Of a stretch of DNA of 64,000 nucleotides, positions 17,985 through 27,864 are shown in pieces; position 1 is the stretch's first letter; every line of letters begins with the position of its first letter. Below the pieces are notes generated by a model. The model did no database searches. It was not told the DNA's origin and saw only the letters and a program-made list of their open reading frames with translations. The position numbers and the translations under genes were made by a program. The DNA is taken from positions 1-64,000 of the forward strand of contig JAJQCZ010000048.1 of the NCBI GenBank assembly GCA_021202465.1, given 5' to 3'. The DNA comes from Lachnospiraceae bacterium (GTDB lineage Bacteria; Bacillota; Clostridia; Lachnospirales; Lachnospiraceae).

Positions 17985-18025
17985 AGGCCTGTCAGAGAAT
18001 TTTGAATTGCTCTGGCAGGCCTTTT
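17985..18025. terminator. Bidirectional terminator between eda and the glycyl radical enzyme gene
   Basis: AGGCCTGTCAGAG at 17985-17997 pairs with CTCTGGCAGGCCT at 18010-18022, with one G-T pair. On the plus strand it is followed by TTTT and on the minus strand by a run of six T, as expected between convergent genes. Confidence 0.85.
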
Positions 18026-18027
18026 CC

Positions 18028-20429
18028 TCACGCAATATCATGCGCCGTCCGGTTGATGACCTCGTCCTGGATTGCGCCGCTGAGCCTCGTGAAATAGGCG
18101 CTGTAGCCGGCGACTCGTACGACCAGCTCCGGGTGGGCCTCCGGATTCTCCTTGGCGTCGACCATTTCCTCCCGGTTCACGACGTTGAACTGGATGTGTT
18201 TGCCGCCGTGGGTCAGGTAGGTCTTGATCATGGAGCCCAGCTTCGCCAGATCCTCGTCGGTCTTCAGAGCGGAGGGGTGGAACTTCATGTTCATCAGGGT
18301 GCCCTGATAGGGGTCCTGATCTACCTTCATCGCGCTCTGCAGGACGGCCAGCGGACCGTGGGTGTCCATGCCGTGATTCGGGGAGAGGGAGGCATCCGCG
18401 AGGATCTCTCCGCCCTTGCGGCCGTCGGGCGTCGCGCCGGTGCAGGCGCCGCCGGGCTGGTGGGCCGAGATGGAGATGGCGTTGGGTGTAACTTTGCCGC
18501 CGTAGGCCGTATCCATGGAATAGCAGGTGTCGGCAAAAACCTTGTAGACCTCTGCGACCAGCTGATCTGGCAGATCCTCGTTGTTGCCGTACTTGGGAGC
18601 GGCGAGGAAATCGGCCCGCATGGCTTCATAGCCTTCCCAGTCCGCATCCAGGGCGGTCAGCAGCTCGGCCATCGTGTACTTCTTCTGATCGAAGACCAGC
18701 GTCTTGATGGCGGCCAGCGAGTCGCCGGTGTTGACGCCGCCCACGGCGCCCAGGAGGCTGCCGTTTTCGAAGTCAAAATGCCGGTCCAGGAGATCCTTGC
18801 CGGAGGAGACGCCGTCCTTCATCAGTGCGGAGCGGAAGGGATCGGGGAAGAGGCTGCGCTCGGCGATCAGTTCCACGTTGTTGCGCTCGGCGGCCAGGTG
18901 CATCAGGAAATCCATCTGGCGGTAGAAGGCGGCCTTGAAGCTTTCAAAGTCGGTAAATTCAGCGACGGAACCGGTGTGAATGCCCACCTGTTCCTTGGTG
19001 TAGCGGCAATAGCCGTCGTGCATGAAGATATCGAAGGCCTGGGCGATGATGAAGAAGGTCACCACCTGGCTGCGGGTCTTCGCGGGGATATTTCCGTCGA
19101 CGCAGCCGGTCGCGCAGTAGTCCCGGGCTTCCTCCAGGGACATGCCGTTCATGGTGAAGAAGTTGATGTAGCTGTCGTCGCTGAGGAAGGCCGGCATACC
19201 CAGCCCGGTCTTCACGACTTCCAGAGCCTTCTGCATCAGTTTGTCGGGCGTTTTTTCGTGGACCCGTACAGTCACGGTAAAATGAGGCAGCTGGGTGTCG
19301 CGGGCGGATTCCAGCAGCAGGTAGGAGAGCTCGTTGGTGACGTCGTTCCCCTGTGTGTCCACGCCGCCGATGGTCCAGTTGTACCATTTGGCCATGCCGG
19401 AGTTCTTGGCCCGGTTGGCTTTGCCGGAGACGCGGTTGATCTTCATGACCTTGCAGCGCATGATCTCCAGGAGCTCCAGTACGTCGTCGTCGGTGAGCAG
19501 ACCGGCATCGATGTCATGACGATAATACGGATACATATACTGATCGAAGCGTCCGGCCGTGGTGGTGGGAGAAGGGCAGGCCAGCAGGAAGGTGAACCAG
19601 AAGGACTGCATGGCCTCACGGAAGGTGTCCGCCGGTTCGTAAGGAACCTTGCGGCAGATGCGGGCCATCTCCAGGAGCTCGTCACGGCGGCGGAGGTTCG
19701 TCTCCTCCGCGGCCATCTGCTCCGCCAGATCGGCGTAGCGTCCGGCGAACCGCACCCAGGCCTTGAATACGCGGATCACAGCCTCCCAGTAGTGCTGTTT
19801 ATCAATGGAGTCGGAGGCGGTGTAGCGCAGGTTCCGCAGGCATTCCTCCGCCTCGGCGATGATGGATTTGGCACCTTCCTTCAGGATCTTCTCATAATTG
19901 ATGCAGACCAGGAAGAAGCCGGGTCCCAGGCCGTAGCCGGACATGGCGAAGCCGCCGCCTGAACCGCCCTTGCGGTCCTTCCAGGGGGCAGGATGCAGCC
20001 GGACTGCATGAAGGGCCAGAGCCGGTCATTCATGCCCAGAGACTGAGAAAGGGCGTCCACCAGGTTGCTGTTGAGTGCGTTGTCGGCAAAGCGCTGGTTC
20101 AGCCGATACAGCTCTTCCTCGTCCTCCGGAGAAATGGTATAGATTTCGCTTTTCAACGATTCCACCTCGTCCTTCGTCCAGACGCCGTACTCGTACTGCA
20201 TCTCCATGCCGAAGGGCTTGCTGGCGCCGGAGCCGCACAACAGATCGTCCTCCTCGATGAAAATGGTGATGTTATCCAGAATGTGTTCATGGAGCCTGGC
20301 GCGGCGGATCACCATCGGTTCACCGCCGGTGGCATCCAGAGATTCGTTGGCCAGACGGAACAGCTCGATGCACAGGGGATATTTGCTGACGCGAAGGCTT
20401 TCCTTCATTTTCCTGACACGTTCGTTCAT
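18028..20429 (-). pseudogene. Glycyl radical enzyme (pyruvate formate-lyase superfamily), interrupted by a single-base deletion
   Basis: Two overlapping minus-strand reading frames together encode an 800-residue glycyl radical enzyme. The N-terminal part starts at ATG 20427-20429 behind a GGAGGAG site and reads to about 19988, and the C-terminal 638 residues are in the next frame. Adding one C on the minus strand to the five-base run at 19984-19988 restores one continuous protein through PPWKDRKGG. The thiyl cysteine is in YCATGCVDGN (residue 443 of the restored protein), and the radical glycine is in RVAGYSAYF (residue 775), 25 residues from the end. No activating radical-SAM gene adjoins it. 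The specific reaction is unknown. Either a sequencing error or a recent natural frameshift explains the break. Confidence 0.85.
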
Positions 20430-20698
20430 GAGACTCCTCCTTATAAATATGCGGGATTTCCTGCTCTGCCCGGGATGGGCGGAAATAAGATTGGTTTGTG
20501 TTTCTTCTATTTTATAAGGCGGCCCGGAGAGCAGCAAGAAAAATCCGGGTGTGCGGCAACGATTTGGGAGAGATGCACAATTTTTGCGGTTGATTTTGTG
20601 GAAGACATCATTTGAAAAGGAAGGGATTGTGGAAAACCGGAGGATATGGGACTCCCGGCAGGGCAGGGGGGAAGTCGGCGGATGCCTTCCGCAGGGAC
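20430..20698. other. Intergenic region between the glycyl radical enzyme and DUF5711 genes
   Basis: No gene was found here. On the minus strand TATAAA near 20510-20516 could be the -10 of the glycyl radical enzyme promoter, but no good -35 was seen. The only other notable element is the plus-strand promoter that follows at 20699. Confidence 0.4.
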
Positions 20699-20727
20699 TT
20701 GTAAAAAAAACGATGCAATGTTATCAT
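20699..20727 (+). promoter_or_regulatory. Sigma-70-type promoter for the DUF5711-kinase-regulator operon
   Basis: TTGTAA at 20699-20704, a 17-base spacer and TATCAT at 20722-20727 lie 70 bases before the DUF5711 start. No competing terminator lies between them. Confidence 0.6.
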
Positions 20728-20796
20728 GGAAGGAACGAATGATTTGGCCCCGGAACTTATGCAATTCTGATAGGAACGCGGTTTTTGGAGATATTT

Positions 20797-22023
20797 ATGA
20801 GTGATACGAATAACCTGGAGCGCCAGGAACGAAAGAGAGAACTGAGGAGAAACATTCAGCCGGATCTGGATGCCGAGGGGGCGAAGGCTCTCGATGCCCG
20901 CATCCTTCGTCGCCGCCGCTATATGGCAATCCGGATTCTGGGCGTCATACTGGTCGCTCTGCTGGTCTTTGCCGCCTACCGCTCCATACTGCGGACGCGG
21001 AAATTCACGGAAGCGACGGTCGTCTGGGAGAATACCGATGTGGCCGGAGGGAATGCGACCTATGAGGCCTTCGGCAATTATGTGGTGAAGGTCTCCAATG
21101 ACGGAATTTCCTGCATTGACCGCAGCGGTACGGTGCTCTGGAACAGCGGATACACGATGTCCAACCCGGCGGTCTGTATCCGCGGGGATTACGGGGCTGT
21201 GGCGGATATTCAGTCGGAGACGGCGGTCATCTTTGACGAGAGCGGCGTTCTGGGAACAGTGAATACGACGCTGTCGATCCTGAATCTGACGATTTCCTCC
21301 CACGGGGTGCTGGCGCTGGTGCTGGATGATTCGGAAGTGAATTATGTGACATTTTACGACAATACCGGCAGTGAGCTGGACATCCGCATCAAGACCAAGC
21401 TCTCGGGGGACGGTTATCCGCTGGATATCGCTCTTTCTCCGAAGGGGACAGGCCTGATCGCTTCGGTGATGTACCTGGATCAGGGGACCATGCAGAACCA
21501 GATCGTTTTCTACAATTTTGATGTCGGGCAGAGTGAGTCCGACCGGGTGGTCGGGTATTTCGCCTGCGGAGAGACGGTTTTCCCGCAGGTAGTCTATCTG
21601 TCGGATACGGTGGCCTGTGCCTGTGGCGACAATCAGGTCAGTCTATATTCTCTGGAAAATGAGAGCCAGCCGACGCTGACCACCAGCATCGAGGTGGATT
21701 CGGAGATCCGCAGTGTGCTGACGGGTGAGGACCGGCTCGGGATCATCTGCGACGGGGAGGAGGGCGGCAGCACTCTGACGGTGTATGATACCTCGGGGCG
21801 GCAGATCTACACGGCGGAGATTGATTTCGAGTACACGCACGCGGAATTTTCCGGTGAAAATGTGCTGATTTATAATGAGACGGAATGCCTGATCCTGGGA
21901 GCCCGGGGTTCGGTTCGCTTCCGGGGAAGCCTGGAGGGCGGCATCGTGAAGCTTGTTTACACCGGTTCCGATTCGGCGCTGCTTTTTACTTCCACTTCGA
22001 TGGAGCGCCTGAGATTCAGCTGA
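20797..22023 (+). CDS. DUF5711-family membrane-anchored extracellular protein
   Basis: A 408-residue protein with a basic cytoplasmic N-terminus (residues 1-42), a single membrane span at about 44-65 and an extracytoplasmic remainder rich in short beta-strand repeats (SNDGISCIDRSGTVLWN and similar). This looks like a quinoprotein/WD-like propeller and matches what I recall as DUF5711. Function is unknown. It starts at ATG 20797, with GGAG six bases upstream, and is 54 bases before a histidine kinase gene, so an accessory sensor or a target of that two-component system is plausible. Confidence 0.75.
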   Translation: MSDTNNLERQERKRELRRNIQPDLDAEGAKALDARILRRRRYMAIRILGVILVALLVFAAYRSILRTRKFTEATVVWENTDVAGGNATYEAFGNYVVKVSNDGISCIDRSGTVLWNSGYTMSNPAVCIRGDYGAVADIQSETAVIFDESGVLGTVNTTLSILNLTISSHGVLALVLDDSEVNYVTFYDNTGSELDIRIKTKLSGDGYPLDIALSPKGTGLIASVMYLDQGTMQNQIVFYNFDVGQSESDRVVGYFACGETVFPQVVYLSDTVACACGDNQVSLYSLENESQPTLTTSIEVDSEIRSVLTGEDRLGIICDGEEGGSTLTVYDTSGRQIYTAEIDFEYTHAEFSGENVLIYNETECLILGARGSVRFRGSLEGGIVKLVYTGSDSALLFTSTSMERLRFS

Positions 22024-22077
22024 CGGTGTGCGCGGGGGAACACACCGGTTACAGGGAAAGGAATATGTGAAACACCC

Positions 22078-23568
22078 ATGAAAATTCGTACCAAGATGAT
22101 CGTCGCTTTTGTGACGGTGATTCTGACGCCGATTCTGCTGATCTTTTTTTCGCTGCTGCTGATGAACCAGTTTCAGCTTCGCTCTTTCAGGGAGCGCTAC
22201 GGCGTCGAGGATACAGGCTCTTTGCTGTCCTACAATACCATGGATCTGTTCAGCAATCTGACTTCCACGATGAGAGATCAGCTGGAGGCGATCGTGGAGG
22301 AGGACGCGGCACGGCTGGAGGACACAGACTATCTGGAGGAGCTCAATGAGGAGCTGTCCGGCCGGCAGTCCTATATGATTGTGATGAAGGATGCGGAGGT
22401 CTACTACGTGGGGCAGGAGGATTTCCCGGAAGAAATGCTTCAGTACCTGCCGCGGTGCGGTCAGCAGGATGTTTACGAGGACAGCGGTTATTATCTGGGC
22501 GGGGATTTCCAGTGCCTGATCACGCAGCAGTCCTTCAGCTTCCAGGATGGAAGTGAGGGAAATCTGTATCTGGTGACAGAGATCCGTTTTATCTTCCCGG
22601 AGATCAAGTCCATCCTTCTGGATGTCGGGATTCTGATCATCCTGGTACTGGTGATCACCGCGATTCTTCTGACCAGCTGGCTGTACAGCTCCTTCCTGAA
22701 GCCGCTGAAGGTTCTGCAGAGCGCGACAAAGTCGATTCAGGAAGGAAATCTGGACTTCTCTCTGGAGGTGACGGGGAAGGACGAGATCAGCGAGCTGTGC
22801 CGGGATTTTGAAGGCATGCGCGGGCGGCTGAAGGAATCCGCCGAGGATAAGATTCAGTATGACCGCGAGAATAAGATCCTGATCAGCAATATTTCCCATG
22901 ATCTGAAGACGCCGCTGACGGCGGTGAAGGGCTACTGTGAGGGGATTCTGGACGGGGTGGCCTCTTCGCCGGAGAAGCTGGAAAAATACGTGCGGACGAT
23001 TTATAATAAGGCCAATGACATGGAGAAGCTGATTGACGAGCTGACTCTCTACTCGAAGATCGATACCAACCGGATTCCTTATAACTATACGAAGATCCGG
23101 GTGAAGGATTATTTCGGGGACTGTGCCGATGAGCTGGCTCTGGAGCTGGAATCTCAGAATGTGGAGCTGACGTATTCCAACTATCTGGAGGACGATGTGA
23201 TCATCATCGGCGACACAGAGCAGCTTAAGCGCGTGGTGAACAACATCATCAGCAATTCCATCAAATATATGGATAAGAAGAAGGGATTCATCAATCTCCG
23301 TATCCGCGACGAAGGGGATTTCATCCGGGTGGAGATCGAGGATAACGGGAAGGGCATCGCCGCCAAGGATATTCCTTATATCTTTGACCGCTTTTACCGG
23401 ACGGATTCCTCACGGAATTCGGCCACCGGCGGCAGCGGCATCGGCCTCTCCATCGTCAAGAAGATCATTGAGGATCACGGCGGCCGGATCTGGGCCACCA
23501 GTAAAGAGGGAACGGGGACCATCATGCACTTTGCGCTGAGAAAATATCAGGAGGTACCTTATGAGTAA
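22078..23568 (+). CDS. Sensor histidine kinase
   Basis: A 496-residue transmembrane kinase. The first membrane span is at about residues 8-30, an extracytoplasmic sensor region of some 150 residues follows, and the second span is at about 182-205. Next come a HAMP domain, the HisKA H-box ISNISHDLKTPL with phospho-acceptor histidine 274, and a HATPase domain with N box (NNIISNSIKY), DNGKGI and GGSGIGLSI. It overlaps the response regulator start by eight bases and therefore forms a cognate pair with it. The signal is not identifiable. Confidence 0.92.
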   Translation: MKIRTKMIVAFVTVILTPILLIFFSLLLMNQFQLRSFRERYGVEDTGSLLSYNTMDLFSNLTSTMRDQLEAIVEEDAARLEDTDYLEELNEELSGRQSYMIVMKDAEVYYVGQEDFPEEMLQYLPRCGQQDVYEDSGYYLGGDFQCLITQQSFSFQDGSEGNLYLVTEIRFIFPEIKSILLDVGILIILVLVITAILLTSWLYSSFLKPLKVLQSATKSIQEGNLDFSLEVTGKDEISELCRDFEGMRGRLKESAEDKIQYDRENKILISNISHDLKTPLTAVKGYCEGILDGVASSPEKLEKYVRTIYNKANDMEKLIDELTLYSKIDTNRIPYNYTKIRVKDYFGDCADELALELESQNVELTYSNYLEDDVIIIGDTEQLKRVVNNIISNSIKYMDKKKGFINLRIRDEGDFIRVEIEDNGKGIAAKDIPYIFDRFYRTDSSRNSATGGSGIGLSIVKKIIEDHGGRIWATSKEGTGTIMHFALRKYQEVPYE

Positions 23569-24250
23569 GATTTTGATCGTGGAAGATGAAGAGAGCATCG
23601 CCGAACTGGAAAAAGACTATCTGGAGCTCAGCGGTTTTGAGGTGGAGATCGAGAACCGCGGCGACACGGGACTGGAACGGGTCATGAAGGAGGACTTCGA
23701 CCTGTATATCCTTGATCTGATGCTGCCGGGCATGGACGGCTTCGAGCTGTGCAAGAAGATCCGCCAGGAGAAGAATACGCCGATTCTCATGGTGTCGGCC
23801 AAGAAGGACGACATCGACAAGATCCATGGCCTGGGTCTGGGCGCCGACGACTATATCACGAAGCCCTTCAGCCCCAGTGAGCTGGTGGCCCGGGTCAAGG
23901 CGCATCTTTCCCGGTATGAGCGCCTCATCGGCAGCAATGCCCAGCAGAATGAGGTCATCGAGATCCGCGGCCTGAAGATCGATAAGACGGCGCGCCGTGT
24001 CTTCATTCACGGCGAGGAGAAGAAATTCACCACCAAGGAATTCGACCTGCTGACTTTCCTGGCGCAGAATCCTAACCGGGTATTCACCAAGGAGGAGCTG
24101 TTCAGCAACATCTGGGATATGGAATCGATCGGGGACATTGCCACGGTGACCGTGCATATCAAGAAGATCCGTGAGAAGATCGAGACCGATACCTCCAAGC
24201 CACAGTATATTGAGACCATCTGGGGCGTGGGGTACAGATTTAAAATGTGA
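23561..24250 (+). CDS. OmpR/PhoB-family response regulator
   Basis: A 229-residue regulator. The receiver domain (1-118) has the acidic pair VEDEE, phospho-acceptor aspartate 52 in DLYILDLMLPG, and the conserved lysine in YITKPF. The C-terminal winged helix includes KEFDLLTFLAQNPNRVF and ends with ETIWGVGYRF. It is translationally coupled to the kinase and is the last gene of the operon. The regulon is unknown; the AEC transporter gene 73 bases downstream is a candidate. Confidence 0.94.
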   Translation: MSKILIVEDEESIAELEKDYLELSGFEVEIENRGDTGLERVMKEDFDLYILDLMLPGMDGFELCKKIRQEKNTPILMVSAKKDDIDKIHGLGLGADDYITKPFSPSELVARVKAHLSRYERLIGSNAQQNEVIEIRGLKIDKTARRVFIHGEEKKFTTKEFDLLTFLAQNPNRVFTKEELFSNIWDMESIGDIATVTVHIKKIREKIETDTSKPQYIETIWGVGYRFKM

Positions 24251-24268
24251 TGATACCAGGACCCAAAG

Positions 24269-24295
24269 GTCATGAATCGAAAGTCATGAATCGAA
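24269..24295. repeat. Two direct copies of the GTCATGAATCGAA element
   Basis: GTCATGAATCGAA occurs at 24269-24281 and again at 24283-24295, preceded by GGACCCAAAG. The same block, with the second arm inverted, forms the palindrome at 59838-59877. This is therefore a dispersed element, not a gene-specific site. Confidence 0.6.
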
Positions 24296-24323
24296 GGCGT
24301 ATGTCTGGTAAGAAGGGGAACGT

Positions 24324-25253
24324 ATGAACATCGGAATTGTTGTCAGCAATCTGGCCGAGATCTTTGCCATGATCGCGGTGGGCTATTTCGTGGGCCGCGC
24401 CCGGCTCCTCAGTGACCGGGCCTCGGCGGATTTCACGGCCTTTCTGATGAAGGTCACGCTGCCCTGCACGATTTTTTCTTCCATGATCCGTGAATATGAC
24501 AGCAGCCTGATCCGGGACAGCCTGCTCATCTTTGTCCTGGGAATCGTCTTTTTCGGCGGCGGGATGCTGCTGAATCTGCGTATTTCCCGGTGGTTTCGGG
24601 TGCCGGAAGCGAAGCGGGGCGTGTGGGTCCTGTCCGTGTCCCTGTGCAACATCGGTTTCATGGGATTTCCGCTGATTCAGGCGATCTTCGGCGACGATGG
24701 TCTCTTTCTGGCCTCCATCATGAATCTGGCCTATAATATGATGGCGTTCAGTCTGGGAACCAGGATCATCTGTGGAAATGCGGAACAGCCGGTGGAGATT
24801 CAATGGAAGAAGATTCTCTTTACCAACGTGAATGTCGGCGTGGTGCTGGGTCTGATCTGCTTCCTCGGACAGATTACGCCACCGGAGCAGGTGATGGATG
24901 TGGTGGAAGCCTTCGCCGGGATCACCACGCCGCTGTCCATGGCGCTCATCGGCCTGAGTCTGGCGGGCGGGAAGCTCTCGGAAGTATTCCGCGACCGGGA
25001 GGTACTCACAATCACGGGGATGCGCCTGATCGTGATGCCTTTGCTGGCCATTCTGATTCTTCATTTCCTGCCTCTTCCGGCCGGGAGTATTCTGGCCGGT
25101 GTCGTTTCGGTGATTCTGGCCATGCCCTGTCCTTCCGTCAGCATGATGCTGGCGCAGCAATACGGCGCGGACGTGGAGCTGGCAGCGCGGGCCATCTTTT
25201 TGTCCAGTCTTTGCTGTATCGTCACAATTCCGCTGATCATGCTGCTCATCTAA
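24324..25253 (+). CDS. AEC-family transporter (auxin efflux carrier fold), tandem copy 1
   Basis: A 309-residue membrane protein with about ten hydrophobic segments in two repeats of five. Family hallmarks are the GYFVGRARLLSD start, LCNIGFMGFPLIQA in the first repeat, and the late segment PCPSVSMMLAQQYGAD. AEC proteins export or import small organic acids and amino acids; the substrate cannot be predicted here. It is followed 27 bases later by a close paralogue and a third copy lies at 58777, so substrate specialisation by duplication is likely. Confidence 0.88.
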   Translation: MNIGIVVSNLAEIFAMIAVGYFVGRARLLSDRASADFTAFLMKVTLPCTIFSSMIREYDSSLIRDSLLIFVLGIVFFGGGMLLNLRISRWFRVPEAKRGVWVLSVSLCNIGFMGFPLIQAIFGDDGLFLASIMNLAYNMMAFSLGTRIICGNAEQPVEIQWKKILFTNVNVGVVLGLICFLGQITPPEQVMDVVEAFAGITTPLSMALIGLSLAGGKLSEVFRDREVLTITGMRLIVMPLLAILILHFLPLPAGSILAGVVSVILAMPCPSVSMMLAQQYGADVELAARAIFLSSLCCIVTIPLIMLLI

Positions 25254-25280
25254 AGATATACCCGGGGAAAGAAAAACGTT

Positions 25281-26210
25281 ATGAATATAGGAATCGTCGT
25301 CAATAATCTGATTGTTATCTTCGCCATGATCGTGGTGGGCCTGGTCATGGGGAAGCGGCACATGCTCAGTGACCGGGCGGAGCGGGATCTGACCTCTATT
25401 CTGATGAATGTGGGCTTGCCCTGCATGATCTTCAGTTCCATGATTCAGAAATATGACAGCAGTCTGATCCGGGACAGCGTCATTATATTTGTTCTGGATC
25501 TGCTTTTTATGTTGGGCGGACTGCTTCTCAACCTTCTGGCCTCTCGTCTGCTGCGGGTGCAGCAGTCCCGGCGGGGTGTGTGGGTGCTGGCGGCGACGCT
25601 GAGCAACGGCGGTTTTATGGGATTCCCCATCGTGAATGCGCTTCTCGGGAGTGAGGGGCTGTTTCTGGCATCAATGATGAATCTGGCGCAGACGATTCTC
25701 TGCTACAGCATCGGGGTGGGGCTTCTCACGGCCGGAGCTTCGGAACAGGGGAAAACGGACTGGAAGAAGATTCTCCTTACGACGGTCAATTTGGCGGTGG
25801 TGCTGGGACTGGCCTGCTTCCTGACGCAGGCGCCGGTGCCGGAGCTGGTACTGACGGTGACAGATTATTTCGGCGGAATTACTACGCCGCTGTCCATGCT
25901 GCTGATCGGTCTGAGCCTTTCGCGCGGCAGCATCTCCTCGGTCTTCCGCGACCGGGACGCGGCAGCCATCACAGGCATGCGCCTGCTGGCGATGCCTCTG
26001 CTGATCGTGCTGGCTCTGCACATTCTGCCGCTTCCTGCGGGGAGCCTGGTGGCTTCCGTGATCGCGATCGTGCAGGCGATGCCCTGTCCGGCGGTGGTTC
26101 TGACTCTTTCCAATCAGTACGGGGCAGACTCGGAACTGGCGGCGCGGTCTATTTTTCTGTCCAGTCTCTGCTGTATTGTTACAATCCCGGTGATTTTGCT
26201 GCTGGTGTAA
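25281..26210 (+). CDS. AEC-family transporter, tandem copy 2
   Basis: A 309-residue protein of exactly the same length as the preceding gene and with the same segment order (MNIGIVVNNLIVIFAMIVVG, LSNGGFMGFPIVNALLG, PCPAVVLTLSNQYGAD). The pair therefore arose by tandem duplication. The spacing of 27 bases with a GGGGAAAG site suggests that both are on one transcript. Substrate-binding loops between spans differ more than the membrane segments. Confidence 0.88.
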   Translation: MNIGIVVNNLIVIFAMIVVGLVMGKRHMLSDRAERDLTSILMNVGLPCMIFSSMIQKYDSSLIRDSVIIFVLDLLFMLGGLLLNLLASRLLRVQQSRRGVWVLAATLSNGGFMGFPIVNALLGSEGLFLASMMNLAQTILCYSIGVGLLTAGASEQGKTDWKKILLTTVNLAVVLGLACFLTQAPVPELVLTVTDYFGGITTPLSMLLIGLSLSRGSISSVFRDRDAAAITGMRLLAMPLLIVLALHILPLPAGSLVASVIAIVQAMPCPAVVLTLSNQYGADSELAARSIFLSSLCCIVTIPVILLLV

Positions 26211-26217
26211 TCCGCGG

Positions 26218-26246
26218 TTGAAAAAGAAAATCCTTTATGCTATCAT
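26218..26246 (+). promoter_or_regulatory. Sigma-70-type promoter for proS
   Basis: TTGAAA at 26218-26223, a 17-base spacer and TATCAT at 26241-26246 start eight bases after the AEC stop. The leader to the ATG is about 65 bases, too short for a T-box, and none was seen. Confidence 0.7.
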
Positions 26247-26319
26247 AGGGGGCGATTGACAGACGGGATGGACTGTAAGGGTACCGGACGGCTGAATGAA
26301 ACAGAGAAGGAGCAGACAG

Positions 26320-27759
26320 ATGGCAAAGGAAAAGAAATTGGTGGAGGCTATCACTCCGATGGAGAAGGACTTCGCCCAGTGGTATACAGACGTGGTGAAG
26401 AAGGCGGAGCTGGTGAATTACTCCAGCGTCAAGGGCTGCATGATTCTGCGCCCCGCCGGCTACGCGATCTGGGAGAACATTATGCATCAGCTGGATGAGC
26501 GTTTCAAGGCCACCGGCGTGGAGAATGTGGGAATGCCTCTTTTCATCCCTGAGAGCCTGCTCCAGAAGGAGAAGGATCACGTGGAGGGCTTCGCTCCGGA
26601 GGTGGCCTGGGTGACGCATATGGGCGGCGAGAAGCTGCAGGAGCGTCTGTGCATCCGTCCGACCTCGGAGACACTGTTCTGTGAGCTCTATAAAGACATC
26701 GTACAGTCCCACCGTGATCTGCCCAAGGTATATAATCAGTGGTGCTCGGTGGTCCGCAATGAGAAGACCACCCGCCCGTTCCTGCGCACGACCGAGTTCT
26801 GGTGGCAGGAGGGGCATACGGCGCATGCTACGCAGGAGGAAGCGCAGGAGCGTACGATTCAGATGTTGAATGTCTATGCGGATTTCTGTAAGGAGGTCCT
26901 GGCGATTCCGGTGATCAAGGGTCAGAAGACCGACAAGGAGAAATTCGCCGGTGCCGAGGAGACCTATACCATCGAGGCATTGATGCACGACGGCAAGGCA
27001 CTGCAGGCCGGTACGAGCCATAACTTCGGAGATGGTTTTGCGAAGGCCTTCGGCATTCAGTATTCGGACAAGGAAAATCAGCTGCAGTATGTTCATCAGA
27101 CGTCGTGGGGCATGTCCACCCGCATCATCGGGGCGCTGATCATGGTGCACGGCGATGACAGCGGTCTGGTGCTGCCGCCCCGGATCGCGCCGACGCAGGT
27201 CATGGTGATCCCCATCGCACAGCATAAGGCAGGGGTCCTCACAAAGGCAGAGGAGCTGCGGGCTGAGCTGGCGGAGGCCGGATTCAGGGTGAAGGTGGAC
27301 GACAGCGATAAGAGCCCCGGCTGGAAATTCAGCGAGCAGGAGATGCGTGGTATTCCGCTCCGGGTGGAGATCGGTCCGAAGGATATCGAAGCCGGACAGG
27401 CCGTTCTGGTGCGGCGTGACACCCGCGAGAAGCGCATCGTACCGCTGACAGAGCTGGTTTCCGGTGTTCGGGAGATGCTGGATGCGATGCAGCAGGAAAT
27501 GTATGACCGGGCGAAGGCGCATCTGGATTCTCATATGTATGAGGCGGTCACATACGATGAGTTTCAGGACACGGTGGCGAACCGCCCCGGTTTCGTGAAG
27601 GCCATGTGGTGCGGCGACGAGGCCTGCGAACTGAAGATCAAGGAAGATACGACGGCCACCTCCCGCTGCATGCCCTTCGAGCAGCAGAGGCTTTCCGACG
27701 TCTGCGTGTGCTGCGGCCGTCCGGCGAAGAAGCTGGTATACTGGGGCAAAGCATATTGA
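26320..27759 (+). CDS. proS: Prolyl-tRNA synthetase, archaeal/eukaryote-like type
   Basis: A 479-residue class II synthetase that charges tRNA-Pro. Motif 2 is in [14 protein letters not shown], motif 3 in [14 protein letters not shown], and the anticodon-binding domain follows from about residue 280. The C-terminal domain contains paired cysteines ([10 protein letters not shown] and CVCCGRP) for a structural zinc, and the protein ends in a tyrosine, both typical of the type 3 enzyme. The editing insertion of the bacterial type is absent. ATG 26320 is chosen over the upstream 26296 because AAGGAG sits seven bases before it. Confidence 0.95.
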   Translation: MAKEKKLVEAITPMEKDFAQWYTDVVKKAELVNYSSVKGCMILRPAGYAIWENIMHQLDERFKATGVENVGMPLFIPESLLQKEKDHVEGFAPEVAWVTHMGGEKLQERLCIRPTSETLFCELYKDIVQSHRDLPKVYNQWCSVVRNEKTTRPFLRTTEFWWQEGHTAHATQEEAQERTIQMLNVYADFCKEVLAIPVIKGQKTDKEKFAGAEETYTIEALMHDGKALQAGTSHNFGDGFAKAFGIQYSDKENQLQYVHQTSWGMSTRIIGALIMVHGDDSGLVLPPRIAPTQVMVIPIAQHKAGVLTKAEELRAELAEAGFRVKVDDSDKSPGWKFSEQEMRGIPLRVEIGPKDIEAGQAVLVRRDTREKRIVPLTELVSGVREMLDAMQQEMYDRAKAHLDSHMYEAVTYDEFQDTVANRPGFVKAMWCGDEACELKIKEDTTATSRCMPFEQQRLSDVCVCCGRPAKKLVYWGKAY

Positions 27760-27864
27760 TGAAAAATACTGTCGGCGCGGCCCGGACAGGCTGCGCGGAG
27801 ATTCCGGAAGAGCGGACAGAGAATTTCCGGATAGAAGAATGGAATGAACAGAAAGGATATCGCC

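Noticed and set aside
18007-19962. A 651-codon plus-strand open frame
   Set aside because: It is antisense to the glycyl radical enzyme, which has both catalytic motifs on the minus strand. The long openness reflects GC-rich third positions.
20430-20796. A riboswitch or small gene in the glycyl radical enzyme/DUF5711 gap
   Set aside because: Only a plus-strand promoter could be supported. Short open frames there lack ribosome binding sites and coding character.
26211-26319. T-box riboswitch before proS
   Set aside because: The leader after the promoter is about 65 bases, with no specifier stem or T-box sequence.
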